Source of the DNA: a virus
Length of the DNA: 21,467 nucleotides
Virus record (IMG/VR): IMGVR_UViG_3300024520_000555
Span: 1 to 21,467 of that record
Reading direction: 5' to 3' (one strand)
Positions 16,164 through 21,447 of the stretch are shown piece by piece. How positions within the stretch are numbered: the first letter of the stretch is position 1; each line of letters begins with the position of its first letter. The notes beneath the pieces are model-generated. The model was not told the origin of the DNA. It saw only the letters and a program-made list of their open reading frames with translations, and did not search any database. Both the position numbers and the translations under genes were made by a program.

Positions 16164-16903
16164 TGACCTCAACCTTAAAAGCTGACGTTCTCACCAGCAA
16201 AACGACCAACGGTGATCTAAGTATTTCCGGCGACGGCTCCGGTGTTCCTGACATCGAGGCCTCGTTCAAGGTTGGTTCCGTAGCCGGTGTTCCGATGGCT
16301 AGTATCCGCACAAGTTCTGGAACCGCGAGCAGTTCGACTTTTCTGCGAGGCGATGGAACTTGGAATGCACCAGCGGCTGGCGGCGGTGCTTGGAATATAA
16401 TCGGCACGGCAGTTGCTAGTGACAGCGCTACAGTGACCGTCACAGGGCTGAATAGCACCTATGACACCTTTGTAATTGCCATTTCGGACATGGTTCCCGC
16501 TACAGATGATGCGAACCTTGATTTCCGATTAGGTGACGCAAGTGGGATCGATACGACTTCCGGCGATTATCGATATCACTCCGGCGTAGTTGTAGATAAT
16601 TCAACCAGCTATGCAGCAACTTCTAGTACCTCAGATTCAGTTATAAGAATAGGCGGAGGCATTGGGAACGCCACTGGGGAAGGGATGGGGGCTATGCTGT
16701 ATTTAACCCAGCCGGGAGATGCCACTACATTCCCCAAACTTATTGGACACTGGACGTCCATAAGCGCTGAACCAAGAACGAGGGGAGGCACGGTACATGG
16801 GCATAGAACAGCGGTTATAACTGTCGACCGCGTACAGGTTCTTATGAACACAGGCAACATAACTTCAGGCCGAATGACAGTATGGGGAATCGCTCATGCC
16901 TAG
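16163..16903 (+). CDS. Short tail fibre / receptor-binding protein 2
   Basis: A 246-residue protein. Its N-terminus, M-T-S-T-L-K-A-D-V-L-T-S and then G-S-G-V-P-D-I-E-A-S-F-K-V-G, is homologous to short fibre 1, but the C-terminal domain is different. From about residue 72 it follows the common adhesin plan: A-W-N-I-I-G-T-A-V-A-S, then Y-D-T-F-V-I, L-D-F-R-L-G, D-Y-R-Y, G-N-A-T-G-E, and near the end V-D-R-V-Q-V-L-M-N-T-G-N-I-T-S-G. That plan recurs in short fibre 3. Shared N-terminus with swapped tips implies a common attachment site and different receptors. The start is a TGATG overlap; the stop overlaps the next start by 8 bases. Confidence 0.75.
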   Translation: MTSTLKADVLTSKTTNGDLSISGDGSGVPDIEASFKVGSVAGVPMASIRTSSGTASSSTFLRGDGTWNAPAAGGGAWNIIGTAVASDSATVTVTGLNSTYDTFVIAISDMVPATDDANLDFRLGDASGIDTTSGDYRYHSGVVVDNSTSYAATSSTSDSVIRIGGGIGNATGEGMGAMLYLTQPGDATTFPKLIGHWTSISAEPRTRGGTVHGHRTAVITVDRVQVLMNTGNITSGRMTVWGIAHA

Positions 16904-17147
16904 ACACCATATGGTTAACGACGCACAGGTCGCCTTCACCCCAGAGGAGGAAGCCGCGCGCGATGCGGAGGAGCAAGCCTGGGCGGATGGCGCAGCAGCC
17001 AGAGCAGCAGAAGCGGTTCAGAACAATCGCCGTGGTGCCTACCAAGCAGAGGCTGACACACTCTATTTTGAGGAGCAGGCGGGTGAGGTGTCTGCCGGAA
17101 CTTGGGCCGCGAAGCGTGCCGAAATTAAATCGAGGTATCCAAAATGA
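16896..17147 (+). CDS. Small fibre-associated protein, paralogue A
   Basis: An 83-residue, Ala/Glu-rich, helical protein starting M-P-R-H-H-M and containing F-T-P-E-E-E-A-A-R-D-A-E-E and, at the end, I-K-S-R-Y-P-K. It is 62 of 83 residues identical (no gaps, hand count) to the protein at 17874. Small proteins ending in I-K-x-R-(Y/F)-P-K directly after fibre genes are frequent in phages, and I take them as chaperone-like fibre partners. The pattern R-x-A-Y-x-A-E-A-D ... R-Y-P can be aligned loosely with the R-N-x-L-L-x-x-T-D ... D-L-P of the PF16778-type protein at 15780, so they may be distant relatives. Its start lies 8 bases inside the preceding fibre gene and its stop overlaps the next start (ATGA). 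Confidence 0.62.
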   Translation: MPRHHMVNDAQVAFTPEEEAARDAEEQAWADGAAARAAEAVQNNRRGAYQAEADTLYFEEQAGEVSAGTWAAKRAEIKSRYPK

Positions 17148-17857
17148 GTACCATTGAATCTGATGCCGTCACAGCCGCAACCGGCACGAACACCAATTTA
17201 GCACTAACCGGCAAAGGCACCGGCAAGGTTGCGATTGGTGATGCGTCCTTGCTTTTTCCTGATGCTGATGGATCATCAAGCGGCGATGTCCTCCAAACAA
17301 ATGGAAGTGGCACCCTCAGTTTCGCAACACCTTCTGGAGGTGCTTGGACTATGATTACACATACTGTGGCAACGGCGGCATCTACTATCTCTTTCACAGG
17401 GTTTGATTCGTCAACTTATGGCGCGTACCAAGTGTTTTGGCGATATACCCCTGGCACTGATAATTCGCGGCTTTATTTGAGAACGTCGAGCAATGGTGGA
17501 AGCTCATACGATTCCGGTGCTACAGATTATCGATATGCAGGCACGACGACGAACGATAGTAACGCTACGGCTATCGAGTATTCTGCGGGTAATGACCACA
17601 TAACCTTACAAGGTGCGAACGGTGGAAACGCCTCGGGCGAACACAACATGGGATACCTTTTCATAGTAAACCCCGACGCCGCCGTGAATTGTTATATCAA
17701 CATTTTCAACGCTAATCAGTGGGACGACGTAAAGATGGCCTACTTTGCCGGTGCTGCCATGCGGGCGAGTGCCGCTGATGTAGATGCTATTCAACTTTAC
17801 CCCAACAACGGAACTGCTACTGGCGAGTTTACATTTTTGGGAATGAAAAAAGCGTAA
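17144..17857 (+). CDS. Short tail fibre / receptor-binding protein 3
   Basis: A 237-residue protein. It starts M-S-T-I-E-S-D-A-V-T-A-A-T, like the other short fibres, then has a fibre-shaft segment with G-K-G-T-G-K-V-A-I-G-D and V-L-Q-T-N-G-S-G-T-L. The C-terminal domain from about 64 follows the same plan as short fibre 2 (A-W-T-M-I ... L-Y-L-R-T-S ... D-Y-R-Y ... G-N-A-S-G-E ... A-A-D-V-D-A-I-Q-L-Y) with low overall identity. It is a predicted adhesin tip of unknown specificity. The start is inside the stop of the previous small gene (ATGA overlap), and the partner small gene follows after 16 bases. Confidence 0.75.
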   Translation: MSTIESDAVTAATGTNTNLALTGKGTGKVAIGDASLLFPDADGSSSGDVLQTNGSGTLSFATPSGGAWTMITHTVATAASTISFTGFDSSTYGAYQVFWRYTPGTDNSRLYLRTSSNGGSSYDSGATDYRYAGTTTNDSNATAIEYSAGNDHITLQGANGGNASGEHNMGYLFIVNPDAAVNCYINIFNANQWDDVKMAYFAGAAMRASAADVDAIQLYPNNGTATGEFTFLGMKKA

Positions 17858-17873
17858 AGGATAATTAATTAAA

Positions 17874-18125
17874 ATGTCTAGACATCATATGATCGACGGG
17901 GTGGAGGTCGCCTTCACCGCTGCGGAAGAATCCGCGAGAGACGCACAGGAGCAGGCATGGGCCGATGGCGCGGCGGATAGAGCGGCGGAAGCAGTTCAGA
18001 ATAACCGCCGCAACGCTTATCAAGCTGAAGCTGACCACCTCCATCTAGAAGAAGAGCGCGGCGAGGTAGCGGCAGGAACGTGGGCTGCGAAGGTCGCCGA
18101 GATCAAAACAAGGTTTCCCAAATGA
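17874..18125 (+). CDS. Small fibre-associated protein, paralogue B
   Basis: An 83-residue paralogue of the protein at 16896 with equal length and 21 substitutions, mostly near the N-terminus. Shared landmarks are R-H-H-M, E-Q-A-W-A-D-G-A-A, A-V-Q-N-N-R-R, A-Y-Q-A-E-A-D and I-K-(S/T)-R-(Y/F)-P-K. It follows fibre 3 just as paralogue A follows fibre 2, so each fibre appears to carry its own matched partner. AAAGGATAA is the ribosome binding site. Its stop overlaps the start of a truncated fibre-like reading frame at 18122 in exactly the way paralogue A overlaps fibre 3. Confidence 0.62.
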   Translation: MSRHHMIDGVEVAFTAAEESARDAQEQAWADGAADRAAEAVQNNRRNAYQAEADHLHLEEERGEVAAGTWAAKVAEIKTRFPK

Positions 18126-18184
18126 GTACCATATCACTTGGCCGGATGAATCGGCTTAACTTTAACTTTAGAGGAATTTTATAA
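18122..18184 (+). pseudogene. Truncated start of a further fibre gene
   Basis: After paralogue B the sequence AAATGAGTACCAT repeats the junction at 17142-17154, where fibre 3 starts inside the stop of paralogue A. Here the frame reads M-S-T-I-S-L and then diverges, ending at TAA 18182-18184 after 20 codons. The simplest reading is that a fourth short fibre gene once stood here and was lost, leaving only its first codons. The stop overlaps the ATG of the next gene (TAATG), so it may now act as a short coupling leader peptide. The match is only 13 bases, so chance is not excluded. Confidence 0.5.
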
Positions 18185-18519
18185 TGACAGCCGGAAGCCA
18201 AAATGAAATTGAACCGAGACAAGATCATTTTCAAACATTGACTCATACGGTCTTAACCACAAGCGCCACAAGCCAAGTGGCAAAAGCCGCAAATGTGAAT
18301 AGAAAATATCTTCTCATTCAAAATGATGATGCCAGTGACGCTGCTTATATTAAGGTTGGTGACACAGCAGTCGCCAATCAAGGAATTAAGATTGTTGCTG
18401 GTGGCAGCTTCGTAATGTCCAGGCATAATGGAAATCTCTCGACATTAGCTGTAAATGCTATTCAAGGAACTTCGGGCGAAGTTTTGCTTATTACTGAAGG
18501 GGTTAACAGAACATCTTAA
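18184..18519 (+). CDS. Small structural protein of unknown role, end of the fibre module
   Basis: A 111-residue protein without membrane segments or Cys. Residues about 40-90 are beta-rich: R-K-Y-L-L-I-Q-N-D-D (41-50), A-A-Y-I-K-V-G-D-T-A-V-A, G-I-K-I-V-A-G-G-S-F. Small single-domain proteins with this pattern (L-L-I-Q-N ... Y-x-x-x-G ... G-x-x-L-x-x-G) are common in phage virion modules, sometimes as head or tail decoration. I cannot name the function. GAGGAATT lies upstream, and the start overlaps the vestigial fibre frame. Base composition is AT-richer again here, so it probably belongs to the phage backbone and not to the exchanged fibre cassette. Confidence 0.6.
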   Translation: MTAGSQNEIEPRQDHFQTLTHTVLTTSATSQVAKAANVNRKYLLIQNDDASDAAYIKVGDTAVANQGIKIVAGGSFVMSRHNGNLSTLAVNAIQGTSGEVLLITEGVNRTS

Positions 18520-18665
18520 TACCTCTTTTGTTATGTAAGCCTGTAAATTTCACGATATTGCTGTTTCATCGTATTTGGTTTACGCTTAAAGCTATTCCAG
18601 ATAGACTTTTGGGTACTTGTCTTGGGCGACGAAGACCAAGGCGATAAAAACATCAATGAGGATTC
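18520..18665. other. Non-coding gap between fibre and lysis genes
   Basis: These 146 bases have no usable reading frame. The only structure I see is a weak alternative hairpin: GTCTTGG (18619-18625) with CCAAGGC (18636-18642), or GTCTT (18619-18623) with AAGAC (18632-18636); the two cannot form together. No T-run follows. No clear promoter was found. Being one of only two real gaps in the rightward region, it is a likely site for a late promoter or mRNA processing. Confidence 0.4.
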
Positions 18666-18833
18666 ATGATAATAAAATGGATTACTGATCGATCTATTGA
18701 ACCATCAAGTTGGGCAGCAGCGGCGGCAGCTATTGTTGGTGTATCGGTTCTAATAGATAACTTTTGGATTGCCGTTGCGGGCATTGCAGTTGCAGCCGTC
18801 TCTATCGTTCTTAGAGAGCGCGGATTGATTTGA
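18666..18833 (+). CDS. Small two-TM membrane protein, holin candidate
   Basis: A 55-residue protein from ATG 18666 to TGA 18831-18833. It has two hydrophobic helices, about residues 16-30 (W-A-A-A-A-A-A-I-V-G-V-S-V-L-I) and 33-49 (F-W-I-A-V-A-G-I-A-V-A-A-V-S-I-V-L), separated by D-N, and a charged C-terminus R-E-R-G-L-I. The N-terminal M-I-I-K-W-I-T-D-R-S and the size are typical of small phage holins. GAGGATTC supplies a good ribosome binding site. Gene order, first of the lysis block and upstream of the endolysin, supports a holin. An antiholin for the 3-TM protein downstream is the main alternative. Confidence 0.7.
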   Translation: MIIKWITDRSIEPSSWAAAAAAIVGVSVLIDNFWIAVAGIAVAAVSIVLRERGLI

Positions 18834-18851
18834 CACAGATTGTGATTTTAC

Positions 18852-19079
18852 GTGTGGATGATCGTTCTCGTGGTCGCAACCAAAGTGAGCCTAACTGCGG
18901 TATTATTCCGACATGATGCGTCTATCACTACGGATATGATATGGCCTAATAAGGCCGCTTGCGATCTTGTCCGCACAGACCATTTACTTAAATATCCATC
19001 TCCTGATAATGCTGATCTGATTTGTTTACAAGTTCCAGATCATGTATCAAGAAAATATTCAAAGAAAATTGATACTTGA
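18852..19079 (+). CDS. Small membrane-anchored or exported protein of the lysis block
   Basis: A 75-residue frame starting at GTG 18852, or at ATG 18858, which gives 73 residues; neither has a clear ribosome binding site and the frame is closed just upstream. The N-terminus, M-W-M-I-V-L-V-V-A, followed by T-A-V-L-F, looks like a short signal or anchor; the rest is polar with Cys at 38 and 58, which could form a disulphide in the periplasm. It resembles the many small phage proteins with an N-terminal W-x-(I/V) stretch and two Cys found near lysis genes, but I cannot assign a function. Its TGA overlaps the start of the next gene (TGATG). An outer spanin role would need a lipobox, which is absent. 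Confidence 0.5.
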   Translation: MWMIVLVVATKVSLTAVLFRHDASITTDMIWPNKAACDLVRTDHLLKYPSPDNADLICLQVPDHVSRKYSKKIDT

Positions 19080-19411
19080 TGGATATTGCATCCCTCAAGA
19101 CATTCCTTCCTATCGCTATCCTGGCACTCACAGGATTAATTGCGCTCGTCAAAGTTAAGGCGAGAGCGGATCAAACATATCAAGATATGGTTGGTGCAAG
19201 AAAGGATTTGGATAGACTTGAAAAAGAGGCAGCAGATTGGTCACGGACTACTGTAAAACTTGTGGCTCAGTTAGATCAGGCTGAAAAAAATATCACTAAA
19301 CTGTGGTCTGCAAACGAGAGTGTTTTATCGCGAGAAGACAAGGCTCGTGATCGGTTGGACGACAGGTTCACATCGCTGCGTGATCGCTTCGGTAATGGCG
19401 ATACCAAGTGA
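19079..19411 (+). CDS. Membrane-anchored coiled-coil protein, candidate inner spanin
   Basis: I place the start at ATG 19079, which overlaps the previous stop (TGATG); a TTG three bases earlier is less likely. The 110-residue protein has one N-terminal membrane helix (about 6-24, L-K-T-F-L-P-I-A-I-L-A-L-T-G-L-I-A-L-V) and then a long charged coiled coil (about 31-75), with an Arg/Asp-rich end. That topology, and the place just before the endolysin, fits an Rz-type inner-membrane spanin; DUF2730-like phage proteins have a similar outline. No separate or embedded Rz1-like lipoprotein was found, so the assignment is tentative. The stop overlaps the GTG start of the endolysin by 4 bases. Confidence 0.5.
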   Translation: MDIASLKTFLPIAILALTGLIALVKVKARADQTYQDMVGARKDLDRLEKEAADWSRTTVKLVAQLDQAEKNITKLWSANESVLSREDKARDRLDDRFTSLRDRFGNGDTK

Positions 19412-19791
19412 GCGGATTGCATTATGCAAAGTGTTCTGAAATTCCTGCAAGAATGTGGCCTTGCAAGTTCTTCAAGCCACATGAAATTGCCTGCAAAGGG
19501 ACCGGCTCCATCCTCATTCACGCCGAGGCTCTGATGGCGCTCGATCAGTTAAGGATGAATCTTGGTGTGCCTATTTTTCTATCATCCTCGTATCGCTCCC
19601 CTTACCATAATTCATGTGTGGGTGGCGCGCCAAAATCGAGTCATTTAGAGGGCCATGCGCACGATGTCCAATTGAGAGGTATGGATAAATCCAAGTTGCG
19701 GGACGAGGCAGAGCGCGTTGGTTTCACTGGATTTGGAATGAGATACCGGACATTCATGCACATCGATATGGGCAGGCGAAGGGAGTGGTAG
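19408..19791 (+). CDS. Endolysin, peptidase M15 (Peptidase_M15_3-like)
   Basis: A 127-residue single-domain enzyme. The zinc-site signature is clear: S-S-Y-R-S (59-63), S-H-L-E-G-H-A-H-D (78-86, with H79 and D86 as ligands) and F-M-H-I-D (116-120, H118 as third ligand). F-F-K-P-H-E-I-A-C (21-29) is the usual domain start. Family members cut peptide bonds in the peptidoglycan stem peptide. There is no signal peptide, so release depends on a holin. The GTG at 19408 overlaps the previous stop (GTGA) and is chosen for coupling; an in-frame ATG at 19456 would remove 16 residues ahead of the domain. No cell-wall-binding domain is present, as is usual for phages of Gram-negative hosts. Confidence 0.85.
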   Translation: MSGLHYAKCSEIPARMWPCKFFKPHEIACKGTGSILIHAEALMALDQLRMNLGVPIFLSSSYRSPYHNSCVGGAPKSSHLEGHAHDVQLRGMDKSKLRDEAERVGFTGFGMRYRTFMHIDMGRRREW

Positions 19792-20250
19792 ATGCTTGAT
19801 TTTATTATGACGGCACTAACAGGTGGTGCTACAGGCATACTTGGATCGGTTTTGGGAAAAGTATTTGGGTTCATTGATGGTTGGCAAGAAGAGAAAAAAG
19901 CCAAAAATGAACATGCCAGAACTATGGAGATGACAAGACTCCAGAATGAATTACGTTCTCAAGAGCTTGAAAGTGAATTGGGTATTGTTGAAGCCCAGGC
20001 GGCAGGGGCTGCGAAGACAGCAAGTTATCAGCACGATATATCCGCTGGAGTAAGTTATCCATGGGTTGCAGCGATATTACGACTGGTTCGCCCGCTTTTG
20101 ACATTCGCTCTGATAGGTCTGATGCTTTTCATTTACATTCGCATAAGTGATCTTGCGCAGCAGGAAGCTATAATTCAAAGCGTTATTTATATGTCGTCAA
20201 CGGCAGTGCTTTGGTGGTTTGGTGATAGGGCTATGCGACCAAAGAATTAG
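19792..20250 (+). CDS. GTA-type 3-TM holin
   Basis: A 152-residue protein with a Gly-rich hydrophobic N-terminus (about 1-28), a charged helical middle (32-75), and two strong membrane helices (about 100-117 and 128-143) ending in W-W-F-G-D-R. This layout and the W-W-F-G-(D/E)-R end match the family of three-TM holins described for release of gene transfer agents in alphaproteobacteria, which is also common in their phages. It follows the endolysin stop with no gap, with GGGAGTGG as ribosome binding site. It is the last rightward gene; its stop overlaps the stop of the leftward regulator by 4 bases, so no terminator can lie between them. Confidence 0.75.
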   Translation: MLDFIMTALTGGATGILGSVLGKVFGFIDGWQEEKKAKNEHARTMEMTRLQNELRSQELESELGIVEAQAAGAAKTASYQHDISAGVSYPWVAAILRLVRPLLTFALIGLMLFIYIRISDLAQQEAIIQSVIYMSSTAVLWWFGDRAMRPKN

Positions 20251-20690
20251 TTTGAATTTTCCTTGATAAATTTATCTTGAGCTAATTCAAGGCAATTTAT
20301 CGCAGATTCTATGTTCGTATAGATATTTTTTGTTTCTTCGGAAGCAAACAATGAAACTCTAGGTCTGATTGTTGGGTCTGGATATGAAACATTGGCGCTG
20401 CCATTACATTTCTTTAAATGCTTTATGGCATTTGAAATCTCTTGTCTGACGTCAGGTAATTTTTGCCTGTCTTTTGGATGAATGTCGATTTCATAATCCA
20501 ATGCCTCAAGTACAGCATCCACTCTGACCAAGTGCATGTTTCGCTTCCCGCTTTCATAATTAGCTAATGTAGCGGGTGTGGTATCTGCCATGCTTGCAAG
20601 CGTTAGCTGACTCAATCCACGCTCTTCTCTCATGCGTCGGATTTCTTTGGCAACCCAATGGGGCTTATATGGTAATTGCTTTGTTGTCAT
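20247..20690 (-). CDS. XRE-family helix-turn-helix regulator
   Basis: A 147-residue protein. Residues 13-68 form a typical Cro/CI-type HTH domain: I-R-R-M-R-E-E-R-G-L-S-Q-L-T-L-A, then the recognition-helix region T-P-A-T-L-A-N-Y-E-S-G-K-R, and L-E-A-L-D-Y-E-I near 61-68. The C-terminal part is helical with no peptidase motif, so it is not a LexA-like cleavable repressor. The ATG is fixed by an in-frame stop just upstream. It is the last gene of a leftward operon opposing the late genes. Likely role: repressor or control of early/late switching; an antitoxin-like or Cro-like protein is possible. The ribosome binding site at the start is poor (AAAGGC 11 bases away). Confidence 0.82.
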   Translation of the reverse strand: MTTKQLPYKPHWVAKEIRRMREERGLSQLTLASMADTTPATLANYESGKRNMHLVRVDAVLEALDYEIDIHPKDRQKLPDVRQEISNAIKHLKKCNGSANVSYPDPTIRPRVSLFASEETKNIYTNIESAINCLELAQDKFIKENSN

Positions 20691-20759
20691 ATTAATTTAT
20701 TGCCTTTATAGTTATGTCACCTCCCCTCCCGTTGGTGAGCGCTCCGTTATTCAAATTGG
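20691..20759. promoter_or_regulatory. Leader of the regulator gene with 8-bp palindrome
   Basis: The 69 bases upstream of the XRE start contain GAGCGCTC (20737-20744), a perfect palindrome that could bind a dimer or form a small hairpin. On the minus strand a strong ribosome-binding-like GGGGAGGTGA lies about 30 bases before the ATG, but no reading frame starting there runs into the regulator gene. No clear promoter was recognised. Confidence 0.3.
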
Positions 20760-21146
20760 CTATTCCCTGGTAGTTTCAGAATAGCGGAGTCGCTTTTTCA
20801 GTTGAAAAGTTATTTCGTCATCTGACATTTCATCTATGATACGCGACATTTCTTTTGCCCTTTCCAACGGTGAAGAACCGTCGAAACTAGGGAAAAGGTT
20901 CTTTATTTCGTGAACCTTGAGCGTGACGCGGGAACGCGCTAATCCCGCTTTTTCTGCCAGCAACCGCGTTAAAATTTCGACCTCGATCCTTAAATCCCGC
21001 AAGTAAGTATCAACTGGCGTAGGCTCATTGAAAAATATGCACGGCCCACGCTCAATCTCTATTTCTTTATCAACGATTTGAGCCGCCTTATTGTACCTTT
21101 CAAGACTGGCATCATCATTCTCTTCTTCGGTAAATTGCATCGTCAT
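20760..21146 (-). CDS. Unknown helical acidic protein
   Basis: I choose the ATG at 21146 (128 residues) over longer upstream options because GAGGAGAGGAT lies directly before it and it forms an ATGA overlap with the stop of the preceding gene. The N-terminal 30 residues are very acidic (F-T-E-E-E-N-D-D). The middle has P-V-D-T-Y-L-R-D-L-R and a long Leu/Glu/Arg helix (about 45-82), and the C-terminus is charged with a further helix. No Cys pair, membrane segment or known motif was seen. I do not recognise the family. Its place between a Cys-rich small protein and the regulator suggests an early or accessory phage gene. Confidence 0.6.
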   Translation of the reverse strand: MTMQFTEEENDDASLERYNKAAQIVDKEIEIERGPCIFFNEPTPVDTYLRDLRIEVEILTRLLAEKAGLARSRVTLKVHEIKNLFPSFDGSSPLERAKEMSRIIDEMSDDEITFQLKKRLRYSETTRE

Positions 21147-21370
21147 ATCCTCTCCTCTTTTCTCCTCATGTGACGTCTGACCTGTCCGGTACTTCTGTTG
21201 TTTCTCCTGGAACGAAATTCCACATGGTCGTAATCCCCAGTAACACGAAATTCCATATCGTGAACAAGTCCACAATCACAACAGACAATCTTATAGTCTT
21301 TCATTATCGGGTAACACCATCTTGACCAGCGTTTAGGATGCATTTCTCTTTCGACATTTATTTTTGTCAT
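21143..21370 (-). CDS. Small Cys-rich phage protein (zinc-knuckle-like)
   Basis: A 75-residue basic protein. It contains K-I-V-C-C-D-C-G-L-V-H-D-M (27-39), with C30, C33 and H37 as possible metal ligands and C19 as a possible fourth, and the conserved-looking end R-S-T-G-Q-V-R-R-H-M-R-R. I have the impression that this pair of motifs is widespread in short proteins of alphaproteobacterial phages, function unknown. A nucleic-acid-binding role is likely from charge and the Cys knuckle (inference). The start at 21370 is fixed by a strong ribosome binding site, AGAAAGGAG, on the minus strand. It is the first gene of the leftward operon. Confidence 0.72.
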   Translation of the reverse strand: MTKINVEREMHPKRWSRWCYPIMKDYKIVCCDCGLVHDMEFRVTGDYDHVEFRSRRNNRSTGQVRRHMRRKEERI

Positions 21371-21391
21371 TCTTCTCCTTTCTAAAAACTA

Positions 21392-21419
21392 GATATAGGA
21401 ATACAGGCCCACCAATCAA
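21392..21419 (-). promoter_or_regulatory. Candidate sigma-70-like promoter of the leftward operon
   Basis: Read on the minus strand, TTGATT (21414-21419) and TATATC (21392-21397) are separated by 16 bases, each matching four of six consensus positions, and lie upstream of the ribosome binding site of the gene at 21370. The -35 overlaps the palindrome at 21411-21425. Matches of this quality are frequent by chance. Confidence 0.35.
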
Positions 21420-21439
21420 ATTGGTTTATGAGGGCTTGT
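21403..21439. promoter_or_regulatory. Palindrome with nested stem, candidate operator
   Basis: ACCAAT-CAA-ATTGGT (21411-21425) is a perfect 6-bp inverted repeat with a 3-base centre. It is flanked by a second pair, ACAGGCCC (21403-21410) and GGGCTTGT (21432-21439), complementary except for one G-T wobble, with TTATGA unpaired on one side. It could be a dimer-binding operator overlapping the -35 of the leftward promoter, or an RNA hairpin in the leader. There is no T-run for a terminator in either direction. Confidence 0.45.
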
Positions 21440-21441
21440 GT

Positions 21442-21447
21442 TTGACA
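21442..21447 (+). promoter_or_regulatory. Perfect TTGACA -35 hexamer facing right
   Basis: TTGACA on the plus strand lies just beyond the palindrome. With 17-base spacing the -10 would begin at 21465 and run off the window, so it cannot be judged. If real, it would make this a divergent control region with the palindrome between two promoters. Confidence 0.22.

Noticed and set aside
14792-18125. Diversity-generating retroelement acting on the fibre tips, as in BPP-1
   Set aside because: No reverse transcriptase gene and no pair of template/variable repeats differing at adenines was seen near the fibre 3' ends. It could still exist outside the window.
18466-18485. Hairpin AACTTCG-GG-CGAAGTT followed by TT as a terminator
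   Set aside because: It lies inside the 111-aa coding sequence, the stem is short and the T-run is only four bases including stem positions.
18619-18642. Riboswitch or intrinsic terminator in the fibre-lysis gap
   Set aside because: Only two short, mutually exclusive stems with no T-run and no recognised riboswitch consensus.
21147-21275. Longer start (21275) for the leftward 128-aa gene
   Set aside because: It would overlap most of the upstream Cys-rich gene in another frame, has no ribosome binding site, and adds 43 residues of unrelated composition; the ATG at 21146 has a strong site and ATGA coupling.
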